A DNA stretch of 64,000 nucleotides from assembly GCA_963775295.1 (NCBI GenBank), contig CAVZIK010000006.1, forward strand, positions 2,728,001-2,792,000, in the 5' to 3' direction. The position numbers were made by a program, and so were the translations under genes. Origin of the DNA: JAMDEO01 sp963775295. Lineage in GTDB: Bacteria; Actinomycetota; Thermoleophilia; RBG-16-64-13. Positions 17,018 to 24,742 of this stretch are shown one piece after another. Under the pieces are notes generated by a model. That model saw only the letters and a list, made by a program, of their open reading frames with translations, made no database searches and was not told where the DNA came from. Each line of letters starts with the position of its first letter. The first letter of the stretch is position 1.

Positions 17018-18940
17018 TTACTCCGTAGGCTTAATAGGCTGCACAATCGAGCCGCTGGACTGGGTGTGGAAGAAGGACTCCAATACCTTCCTCACCACCG
17101 GCGCGGCCACCGAGCTGCCGTGCCCACCCTGCTCAATGATGGCAACCACTGCGATCTGAGGCTTGCTATCGGCCGGGGCATACCCCATGAACAGCGCGTA
17201 ATCCTGGTCCGGCGCTTTCTGCGCCGTCCCTGTCTTCCCGGCGACAGCGATGGGGAAGTCCTTGAAGGTGGAGTAGGCGGTCCCCGTCGGATCCGAGGTC
17301 ACCAGCCTCATCCCCTGGCGCACCGGGCTGAGCACGTCGCTGCTCATGCCCAGTTCGCTGGCCGGCTCGGGATCGATCTGATGGATGACATTGCCCGACG
17401 CGTCGGTGATCTGGTAACCGACGTGAGGAACGTAGACGGTCCCCCCGTTGGCGAGAGCCGAAAGGGCGACGGCCATCTGCAGAGGAGTGACGAGGAGATC
17501 GCCCTGACCGATGGCCAGGTTGATGTCGTCTCCCGGCTTCCAGGCCTGGTCGATGGGATTCTTATAATATCCCGCCTTCCAGGTGGGGTCGGGAACGCGG
17601 CTGCCCACCGTCTCGTTGGGGAGATCGATGCCGGTCGTCTTTCCGAAACCGAACAGCCCCACGCCGTTCTGAAGGACGGAGGTCGGCTGCTTCCACATCA
17701 GGTAGCCGACATTGTAGAAGTAGACGTCGCACGACTGTTCTATGGCCTGGATGAGATTGACATCGCCGTGCCCGTCGGTCTTCCAGCACTTCCACGTCTG
17801 TCCCTTGACGCTGAACTTGCCGACGCAGTTGAAAATGGTGTCCGGCGTGATCAGCCCGGCATTGAGAGCCGCGGCGGCCACGAAGGGCTTAAAGGTCGAA
17901 CCCGCCGGATATAGACCGCTGATGGCGCGATTGATCAACGGCTGGTGCGCGGCGGGGTCATTCAGTTCTGCGAACTTGTCCGCGGCCATTCCGCCAACCC
18001 ATAGCGAGGGATCGTAGTCCGGGTACGACGCCATCGCCAGCACCTGCCCCGTGTTCGGGTCGAGAGCAACCACAGCACCACCCGCCGCGTTCTTGTAGCC
18101 CGCGTCGTTGGCTCGTCTGATCCCATCCACGATCGCGTCTTCTGCGGCCTTCTGTAAGTCGCTGTCGATGGACAGTACGAGGTTATTTCCCGGCTTGGCC
18201 GGTATGGTCTCCAGAAACTTGAGCGGCCGGCCGGCCGCGTCCACTTCGACGGTTTTTTTGCCGTCGGTCCCTCGCAACTGGGAATCGTACTGACGCTCCA
18301 CGCCGGACTTGCCGATACTGGCGCCGCCCTTGAGAGCAGCGAACTGCTGCTGGTCGAGATCTTCGGCAGAAACCTGGCCCACATACCCAAGCACGTGGGT
18401 GGCAAGCGATTTGAACGGATAGCTCCGCAGAAAAGACGTCTCCACCTCGACGCCGGGGTACTCCTCGCTGTGTTCCTTGAGGTATGCAACCACAGGGTTC
18501 TCGGCCACGTCCTCCTTGACCGTATACGTCACGTAGGGGTCCTTCTTGGCCTTGTCGTAGGATGATCGTAGGTCGGTTTCGCTTACGCCCAGTAGCAGGC
18601 TCAACTTGGAGATCTCCATCTGGAACCCCTGGGGATCTTTCTTCGGGTCGGGCATGTCCATCGGCAACAGACCTACCGTGAGGCCGGCGCGGTTCTCCAC
18701 CAAGATCTTGTAGTTCTTATCGTAGATGACGCCTCGGGGTGCCTCCACCACGACCTCTCGCTGCCGGTTGTTCTTGGACTGGTCCGCGTACACGTCGCCG
18801 GTCAGAATCTGCAGGAACCACAGCCGGAAACCCAGCACACCAAAGAGGATCAGGGCGATCATCAACAGCACGCCGATGCGGATGCCGAGAAACGAGTCGT
18901 CTTCGGGCGGGCGGCGCCTCTTCGCGGGTTCCAAGATCAT
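17018..18940 (-). CDS. mrdA: Penicillin-binding protein 2 (transpeptidase)
   Basis: Class B monofunctional transpeptidase, 640 residues. One N-terminal membrane segment (about residues 20-46) is followed by a dimerisation domain and a catalytic domain. The active-site motifs are intact: STFK with Ser348, SCD at 403-405 and KTGT at 569-572. SCD rather than SxN is usual for PBP2. The start ATG overlaps the mreD stop by 4 bp. With RodA it inserts peptidoglycan along the cell side wall, guided by MreBCD. Confidence 0.95.
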   Translation of the reverse strand: MILEPAKRRRPPEDDSFLGIRIGVLLMIALILFGVLGFRLWFLQILTGDVYADQSKNNRQREVVVEAPRGVIYDKNYKILVENRAGLTVGLLPMDMPDPKKDPQGFQMEISKLSLLLGVSETDLRSSYDKAKKDPYVTYTVKEDVAENPVVAYLKEHSEEYPGVEVETSFLRSYPFKSLATHVLGYVGQVSAEDLDQQQFAALKGGASIGKSGVERQYDSQLRGTDGKKTVEVDAAGRPLKFLETIPAKPGNNLVLSIDSDLQKAAEDAIVDGIRRANDAGYKNAAGGAVVALDPNTGQVLAMASYPDYDPSLWVGGMAADKFAELNDPAAHQPLINRAISGLYPAGSTFKPFVAAAALNAGLITPDTIFNCVGKFSVKGQTWKCWKTDGHGDVNLIQAIEQSCDVYFYNVGYLMWKQPTSVLQNGVGLFGFGKTTGIDLPNETVGSRVPDPTWKAGYYKNPIDQAWKPGDDINLAIGQGDLLVTPLQMAVALSALANGGTVYVPHVGYQITDASGNVIHQIDPEPASELGMSSDVLSPVRQGMRLVTSDPTGTAYSTFKDFPIAVAGKTGTAQKAPDQDYALFMGYAPADSKPQIAVVAIIEQGGHGSSVAAPVVRKVLESFFHTQSSGSIVQPIKPTE

Positions 18941-19476
18941 TCGGCGCCACTCCCCATGGGAGCTTGGTCGGGTCCGGGAGCTGGAAGAACCCGTACTCGT
19001 ACCAAGAGGATGTAGATGGGAATAGACATGAGGGCATCAAACACGGCCCCGGGAATCATCTGCGTTCCGACCGTCGTGAAGAACGCGGCCTGTGGACCCA
19101 TCGCGAACTCGACCACCCCGAAAGCGAGTTGAGCCGCGAACGACGATACGATCGCAAGGACGAACACCGCCCAGACATTGACTGTCTGGAACCGAGCCCG
19201 GAACATGCCGACGAAGTAGCCCACCAGGACGAAGATGAGAGAGTGAACTCCCAACGTCTGAAAGAAGACGGTGTCATGGACAAAACCCGCGAAGAAACCG
19301 AAGACCGCCCCTTCGAGCGAACCGAAGGCAAGGCCCACGATCACCGTGAGGATCAGAAACAGATCCGCGGTGACACCGAGCACGCTGATGCGGGACACCA
19401 CCAAGGTCTGCAGTATCACCGCGATCACGAACAGGAGGACGGCCTTACCGACCGACGCCAGTTCTTTGTGTCTCAT
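18937..19476 (-). CDS. mreD: Rod shape-determining protein MreD
   Basis: 179 residues, five to six hydrophobic segments and short loops, typical of MreD. The motif FGSLEGAVFGFFAGFVHD is recognisable in many Gram-positive MreD proteins. It is flanked by mreC (3 bp away) and mrdA (4 bp overlap), so it belongs to the elongasome operon. Confidence 0.9.
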   Translation of the reverse strand: MRHKELASVGKAVLLFVIAVILQTLVVSRISVLGVTADLFLILTVIVGLAFGSLEGAVFGFFAGFVHDTVFFQTLGVHSLIFVLVGYFVGMFRARFQTVNVWAVFVLAIVSSFAAQLAFGVVEFAMGPQAAFFTTVGTQMIPGAVFDALMSIPIYILLVRVRVLPAPGPDQAPMGSGAE

Positions 19477-19479
19477 TCG

Positions 19480-20499
19480 CTATCGCCCAGTCGTGTCGAG
19501 CGTTGTTGACGTTGTTGACCTGGTGGTTGTGAGATTGGTGGTCGTCGTGGTCACGCCGTCGGTCGGAAAGGTCGACGCTGGAAGAGTCGTCGTCGTTCCG
19601 AGTTCCGTGGTGGTCGAGGCAGTGGGAATGGTGCCGGTCGTGGGCACGATCAGGACCATGACCTCCTCCAGTACGCGGAAGTCGACAAACGCCTGGACCT
19701 CGATCTCCTTGTAGGCGCTGACGTCCTCCTCCCCCACGTTGGCGACGATGCCTATAGGGATGGCGGGCGGATAGACTCCGCCGTAGCCGGAGGTGACGAT
19801 TATCAGCTTGGGATCCACGGGCAGATCACGGTCCACGTAGTCCATGGTCAGTTGACCCGAGATCGAACCCTCGACGATGCCTTCGGCCCGGACGCTCTGA
19901 ATCTTCGCGGACACGCTGGACCCTGGGTTGGTGATGAGCTGAACCCTAGCGGTGTGGGCGCTCACCCAGACTACCTTGCCTACAAGGCCCTTGCCGGAAA
20001 GCGAATCCGAGGTCGCGGGTGTAGCCCCGACCACCGCCTGGTCCACCGTGACGCCATCGGCCGAGCCCCTATCGATCTCGATCCAAGGGTCCGACCGGGT
20101 AGGCGATTTGCCCACAACGCGGGCAACCGCAAACTCGGTTCCATCCGGGAAGGTGCCTTTATCCCGGAAATCCAACAGGCCCTTCAGTCGCTCGTTCTCG
20201 TCGGCCTGCTCTCTCAGCTTGACAGCTTCTCCCTGAAGTTGTTGCAACTCCGAAGCGAGACGTTCGGCGTCTTTGTGGGCGGACCAGAGCGTCCTCATCC
20301 ACGTGTAGCCGTCCTGAAAGGGCTTGGCGGCGCGCGCACCCCACACCTGGAGCGGCGACAGGATGCTCAGACCGGCCTGTTGGATGGTGTGCACGGGACC
20401 GGTCTCCGCTTCACGGAACGAGACAGTGAGCAGGGCGAGAGATGCGATGATCAAGACGACGAAAACCAGCCGTCGCCAGGCTACCTTGTTACGCGGCAT
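19480..20499 (-). CDS. mreC: Rod shape-determining protein MreC with Thr-rich tail
   Basis: 339 residues. One membrane segment (residues 9-26) and a coiled coil (about 65-105, AERLASELQQLQGEAVKLREQADENERL) are followed by the two beta-barrel MreC core (VVGKSPTRSDPWIEIDRGSADGV, GLVGKV). The last 50 or so residues are about half threonine, an unusual extension outside the membrane. MreC links MreB and MreD to PBP2. Located directly after mreB. Confidence 0.93.
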   Translation of the reverse strand: MPRNKVAWRRLVFVVLIIASLALLTVSFREAETGPVHTIQQAGLSILSPLQVWGARAAKPFQDGYTWMRTLWSAHKDAERLASELQQLQGEAVKLREQADENERLKGLLDFRDKGTFPDGTEFAVARVVGKSPTRSDPWIEIDRGSADGVTVDQAVVGATPATSDSLSGKGLVGKVVWVSAHTARVQLITNPGSSVSAKIQSVRAEGIVEGSISGQLTMDYVDRDLPVDPKLIIVTSGYGGVYPPAIPIGIVANVGEEDVSAYKEIEVQAFVDFRVLEEVMVLIVPTTGTIPTASTTTELGTTTTLPASTFPTDGVTTTTTNLTTTRSTTSTTLDTTGR

Positions 20500-20515
20500 A
20501 AATGACCTCCGCTAA

Positions 20516-21517
20516 CTAGTAGCGGCGTCTTCTCGCCCTCTGTGACGTCCGGTGGAGCGCGTCGAACTCCTCAAGCGACCGGCCCGAACCCACGGCGACG
20601 CAGGTGAGCGGCGACTCGGCCAGATTGACGGGCATCTGAGTCTCTTCCCGGACGCGCTCGCACATGCCCCGGAGCAACGATCCGCCCCCGGCCATCATGA
20701 TTCCCCTGTCCATGATGTCCGATGACAACTCCGGTGGGGTCTTGTCCAGGGTGGCTTTGATCGCGTCGATAATGGCGGCCACCGGCTCGGCGATGGCGTC
20801 GCGTACCTCTTCCGACGATATGACCAGGGTCTTGGGCAGACCGGTGACAAGATCGCGACCACGAATCTCGGCCTGCTCTTCCTGCTCCAATGGGTATGCC
20901 GAGCCGATCTCGAGCTTGAGTTCCTCAGCCGTCTGGCTGCCTATCATCAACTTATATTCCTTCTTGATATAGGCGATGATCGCCTCGTCCAACTCATCGC
21001 CGCCGATGCGCACGGACTGGGCCACCACGATGCCGGCAAGAGAGATGACCGCCACCTCGCTGGTGCCCCCACCAATGTCGACGATCATGCTGCCCGTAGG
21101 TTCCGCGACAGGGAGTCCGGCCCCAATGGCTGCGGCCATTGGCTCCTCGATGAGGTAGGCGGAGCGCGCCCCCGCACTGATGGTGGCCTCTTCTACGGCC
21201 CGTCGCTCCACCCCGGTGACACCCGAAGGCACGCACACGACGACACGCGGATGAGCCCAACGATTCTGGTGAACCCGCTGAATGAAGTGGCGAAGCATCT
21301 GCTCGGTGACGTCGAAGTCAGCGATGACGCCGTCCTTGAGGGGTCTGATGGCGGTGATGGTGCCTGGGGTGCGTCCCAGCATCCGTTTCGCGTCGGCTCC
21401 GACCGCAAGAACCTCGCCGCTACGCGAGTCGATTGCCACCACGGAAGGTTCGGAAAGGACGATCCCGCGACCGCGGACATATACGAGGGTGGTGGCGGTG
21501 CCCAGATCCACTGCCAT
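20516..21517 (-). CDS. mreB: Actin-like rod-shape protein MreB
   Basis: Cytoskeletal ATPase that positions the elongasome. The ATG given yields 333 residues starting MAVDLGTATTLVYV; phosphate loops and the IGGDELDEAIIAYI and GGGSLLRGM motifs are intact. However, codons upstream of this ATG encode ...GRD, which also matches MreB, and there is no ATG, GTG, TTG or CTG before the in-frame stop. A GGAGG box lies 7 bp before an in-frame ATA at 21559, so translation may begin there (347 residues). It heads mreBCD. Confidence 0.95.
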   Translation of the reverse strand: MAVDLGTATTLVYVRGRGIVLSEPSVVAIDSRSGEVLAVGADAKRMLGRTPGTITAIRPLKDGVIADFDVTEQMLRHFIQRVHQNRWAHPRVVVCVPSGVTGVERRAVEEATISAGARSAYLIEEPMAAAIGAGLPVAEPTGSMIVDIGGGTSEVAVISLAGIVVAQSVRIGGDELDEAIIAYIKKEYKLMIGSQTAEELKLEIGSAYPLEQEEQAEIRGRDLVTGLPKTLVISSEEVRDAIAEPVAAIIDAIKATLDKTPPELSSDIMDRGIMMAGGGSLLRGMCERVREETQMPVNLAESPLTCVAVGSGRSLEEFDALHRTSQRARRRRY

Positions 21518-21623
21518 ATCTCGCCCGGCAAAACCGGTGATGTACTCAGTAAAAGCTATGACACAACCTCCGCTCGGCTGGCGACCATTCTACACTTCTC
21601 GTTTGCCCAAGCGCGTCCGCCCA

Positions 21624-22286
21624 TTATACCCAGGTCCTTCTCACGAGGTCGAACCCCTGCTCGCGAAACATTTGGGCCACGAGACCCAGGGGGAGTCCGA
21701 CCACGTTGCTGTACTCTCCTCGTATGCCCAACGAGTACAGACCGGCCAGTCCCTGGATGGCATACGCGCCCGCTTTTCCCTTCCACTCTCCGGAGGCGAT
21801 GTATGCCTCGATGTCCTCATCCTTCAACGCGTTGAACGTCACGTCGGTGACCGCGCTCTTCACCCGCGCATCGGCAATCCCGTATTCTGCCGGAGTGCCG
21901 GACTCTGCCGCGCGCCTGCGGGCCCTTGCCAGCGCCACCCCCGAAACCACCTGGTGTGTGCGTCCGGAGAGCGAAGACAGCATCTCGGCCGCCTCTTTCT
22001 CGGTAGCGGCCTTTCCCATTACGCGCCCCCCTACCGCCACAACGGTATCTGTCGCCAGAACGAAGGCACCTTCGATCGCGCTCTCAGGCAGTATCGCACC
22101 CCCGAGCTTCGCGAGTGCGTTCGCCTCGGCGATGCATCGCGGATTTTCGCCCTCCAGCACTTCGACGGCCTCCGACACCGCCACCCTGAACGGCACCCCG
22201 ATGTCCCGGAGAAACGAGTGCCGCCGGGGCGACTGCGACGCCAGCACCAGTTCGAAGTCGGCGGGAAACGCGGGCCGGCGATCCAC
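21624..22286 (-). CDS. maf: Maf-family nucleoside triphosphate pyrophosphatase
   Basis: 220 residues. Maf proteins hydrolyse dTTP, UTP or modified nucleotides and act as house-cleaning enzymes; some affect septation. The signature LASQSPRRHSFLRDIGVPF near the N-terminus, TDTVVAVGGRVMGKA and KGKAGAYAIQGLAGLY are all present. A maf gene before mreB is common. It lies 11 bp after ndk. Confidence 0.93.
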   Translation of the reverse strand: MDRRPAFPADFELVLASQSPRRHSFLRDIGVPFRVAVSEAVEVLEGENPRCIAEANALAKLGGAILPESAIEGAFVLATDTVVAVGGRVMGKAATEKEAAEMLSSLSGRTHQVVSGVALARARRRAAESGTPAEYGIADARVKSAVTDVTFNALKDEDIEAYIASGEWKGKAGAYAIQGLAGLYSLGIRGEYSNVVGLPLGLVAQMFREQGFDLVRRTWV

Positions 22287-22297
22287 CGTGCGGACTT

Positions 22298-22711
22298 TTA
22301 GACCAGATCTTCCGGCTTGAAGAACAGTCCGATCTCGCGTTCGGCGCTTTCGGGCCCATCGGAACTGTGAACAAGGTTCTGGCCCGTATCGAGTCCGTAG
22401 TCGCCTCTGACCGTGCCCGGGGCGGCGTTGAGAGGGTTGGTTGCCCCCATCATCGCTCGGACGACGCTGATAGCCGACGGTCCGCCGACAACCATGGCAC
22501 AGATGGGGCCGGACGTGATGAAATCGACAAGTTCACCGTAGAACGGCTTGCCCACGTGCTCGGCGTAGTGGCGACCGGCAAGTTCTTCGCTGACCACGAG
22601 CATGCGTGCGCCTTTGATGGTGAGTCCTCGCCGCTCGAGCCTGCCGATGACCTCACCTATGAGACCACGAGAGACTCCGTTCGGCTTGACCAAAACCAGA
22701 GTGCGTTCCAC
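22298..22711 (-). CDS. ndk: Nucleoside diphosphate kinase
   Basis: Exchanges gamma-phosphate between NTPs and NDPs. The GTG at 22711 has AGGAGG nine bases upstream and gives the standard length of 137 residues. The catalytic histidine is in NLVHSSDGPESA, and the ERTLVLVKPNGV start is typical. It precedes maf, giving a small nucleotide-pool pair. Confidence 0.95.
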   Translation of the reverse strand: MERTLVLVKPNGVSRGLIGEVIGRLERRGLTIKGARMLVVSEELAGRHYAEHVGKPFYGELVDFITSGPICAMVVGGPSAISVVRAMMGATNPLNAAPGTVRGDYGLDTGQNLVHSSDGPESAEREIGLFFKPEDLV

Positions 22712-22798
22712 GATGCGTATCCTCCTCGATTCTAGGGATGTACGGCCCATCGAACTGGGCCCTGCTTGAAAGACCGGAGGCGGGGCATTCCCGCCCGC

Positions 22799-23308
22799 TT
22801 ACTGCCCGGTGGTCAACAGCTCCGTGCGCTCGTCGATGGGAGGAGGAACCCTTTTGACCTTCAGATCGTTCCCGCAGAACGGGCAGAGCTTCCAGCTGGG
22901 CTCAAGCACCCTGTCGCACGACGGACAAGATGATCTCAATTGCCTTCGGCAGCTGGGGCAGGCGACAAAATCGGCGCGGATGACCTCTCCACAAGACGGA
23001 CAAGCGCGCAGGGACTGCAACTCCTGCTCCATGGCCCTCATTTCCAGGTCCCTTTCCCGCACCTCGTCGAGGTACTCCGCGGGGCGAAGGATCGCATAGA
23101 CGAGGGTGCCCATGAACGGCAGGACCAACGAGGTGAGTACGGCCACCCCTATAACGATTGGGTCGTCGATGCGTTTCCGCGCATCCTTGAAAGTCCAGAA
23201 GACCAGCGCCAACCACAACACTCCGATACAGAAGGCAAAGACATACAGCGCAACCGACCAGTAGACGGAATGCAGGATGCTGTCAACGGTCCCGAATAGG
23301 TTGTCCAA
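22799..23308 (-). CDS. Membrane protein with C-terminal double zinc ribbon
   Basis: 169 residues from a TTG start with AGGAG six bases upstream; that box overlaps the stop of the preceding 40-residue ORF. Two membrane segments (about residues 15-40 and 50-72) are followed by a short coiled region and four CxxC knuckles (CPSC, CPSC, CPSC, CPFC) that make two zinc ribbons. This layout occurs widely in Actinobacteriota without a known function. It stands between folC and ndk. Confidence 0.8.
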   Translation of the reverse strand: MDNLFGTVDSILHSVYWSVALYVFAFCIGVLWLALVFWTFKDARKRIDDPIVIGVAVLTSLVLPFMGTLVYAILRPAEYLDEVRERDLEMRAMEQELQSLRACPSCGEVIRADFVACPSCRRQLRSSCPSCDRVLEPSWKLCPFCGNDLKVKRVPPPIDERTELLTTGQ

Positions 23309-23317
23309 GTTCTGCTC

Positions 23318-23440
23318 CTAGATCAAGACACGTGCTAGGACATAGCCGACGGTAAAGAATATCACGAGGATAATCAGGAGCACGAGAAGGGTGATGAGCA
23401 CCGACGACCCCGCTCCCCGCCTTTTCTTTCGACCCGGCAT
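23318..23440 (-). CDS. Small single-pass membrane peptide (40 residues)
   Basis: Short ORF filling the gap between folC and the zinc-ribbon gene. It starts MPGRKKRRGAG, a strongly basic, cytoplasmic-type N-terminus, followed by one membrane helix of about 22 residues rich in Leu, Ile and Val and a short tail. The ATG lies 3 bases after the folC stop with AGGAG directly adjacent, so re-initiation is possible; an internal GTG preceded by GGGGAG is an alternative start. The positive-inside layout and tight packing support a real gene. Function unknown. Confidence 0.55.
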   Translation of the reverse strand: MPGRKKRRGAGSSVLITLLVLLIILVIFFTVGYVLARVLI

Positions 23441-23443
23441 CTC

Positions 23444-24742
23444 CTACGTGAGTTCCCGAGTAAGATCCGCAATCAGAGTCAACGATCCGGTTACCAGCAC
23501 AACCTGATTGGATGTGGCCAGCCTATACGCGCTGAGTATGGCCGATCTGGGATCCGGGTCGACAAAGACCTCGGGACCATCTTCGAGCTCGGTTAGTATC
23601 TCGGCAAGCTCATCGGCGGCTAAGGCCCTCGGGCTCGAACTCTGGGTCACAAAAACGATGTCACACCGGGGAGCCAAAGCCTCCATCATCTTCTGTGACT
23701 CTTTGTCCTTGAGAATGGAGACCACTGCGATCAGCCTACGCCGCTCGAGCAGTTGGTCGAGCGAGCGCATGGTCTCCTCCATCCCACAGGGATTGTGGGA
23801 TCCGTCGAAGATGCACAGCGGCTGATGGCTTATCACTTCCAAGCGGCCTGGTACTTTCGTGTGGGCGAGAGCGGCCCGCACTCGGCCCTCGTCCAACTCC
23901 CCGCCCAGGAACGACTCCACGGCGCTCACGGCGATCGCGGCGTTGGCGCGCTGGTATGAACCAAGCACCTGCAGCTTGATGTCGGTATAGCAGCCGAAAA
24001 GACCGAAGATGTCGAAGGTCTCGGCCCTTGGATCGGCCAGGATGACGATGTCGTCTCCCAGAAAGCGGCAGTCGGCCCTGCGCTCTTTGCATATCTTCTT
24101 GAGCTCGGCTTTGATGCCGTCGTCGAGTGCTCCCGCAACCACGCGTCCGCCCTCAGGGATGACGGCGGCCTTCTCCCGTAGGATGGCCGAAGTCGTGTCC
24201 CCCAGCAGCTCGGTGTGTTCCAGCCCGATGGTGGTGACGACCTGCACATCCGACGAGATCACGGCGGTAGCGTCCATACGCCCTCCCAGCCCGGCCTCAA
24301 TCACAGCCACGTCGCAGCCGCGCTCCTTGAAGTGGAGAAGAGCCGCCGCGGTCAGCACCTCGAACTGCGTGAGCCGTTCCCCGTCGGGCAGGTCCTTTTC
24401 CACCTTGTCGGCCGCAACCTTGACGCGCCCGACCAACTCGCAGAACTCATCCTCGGTGGAGGGCAGCGAATTGACGAGTTGCCGCTCGGCCAGACTGACG
24501 AGATGAGGTGAGACATACGCCCCAACCGTGAGACCCTGTGCCTCAAGAAGGGAGGAGATGAACCTTGTGGTCGAACTCTTACCATTCGTGCCCACGACGT
24601 GGATGGTACGGTAAGCCTTCTGCGGATCGCCCAGGACGTGGACCAGTTTGGTCACTCGTTCCAAGCCGAGCCTCCATCCCAGCCGCTCGAGTCCGTTGAC
24701 GTATTCCCAGACTTGTTCGATGCTTTGTCGTGCAGCGGTCAC
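23444..24742 (-). CDS. folC: Bifunctional folylpolyglutamate/dihydrofolate synthase
   Basis: Mur-ligase-family enzyme that adds glutamate to folates, 432 residues. The ATP loop reads GTNGKSSTTR near residue 52, and SPHLVSLAERQ and FDGSHNPCGMEE are family motifs. The GTG start overlaps the valS stop (GTGA), the common valS-folC coupling. Confidence 0.94.
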   Translation of the reverse strand: MTAARQSIEQVWEYVNGLERLGWRLGLERVTKLVHVLGDPQKAYRTIHVVGTNGKSSTTRFISSLLEAQGLTVGAYVSPHLVSLAERQLVNSLPSTEDEFCELVGRVKVAADKVEKDLPDGERLTQFEVLTAAALLHFKERGCDVAVIEAGLGGRMDATAVISSDVQVVTTIGLEHTELLGDTTSAILREKAAVIPEGGRVVAGALDDGIKAELKKICKERRADCRFLGDDIVILADPRAETFDIFGLFGCYTDIKLQVLGSYQRANAAIAVSAVESFLGGELDEGRVRAALAHTKVPGRLEVISHQPLCIFDGSHNPCGMEETMRSLDQLLERRRLIAVVSILKDKESQKMMEALAPRCDIVFVTQSSSPRALAADELAEILTELEDGPEVFVDPDPRSAILSAYRLATSNQVVLVTGSLTLIADLTRELT

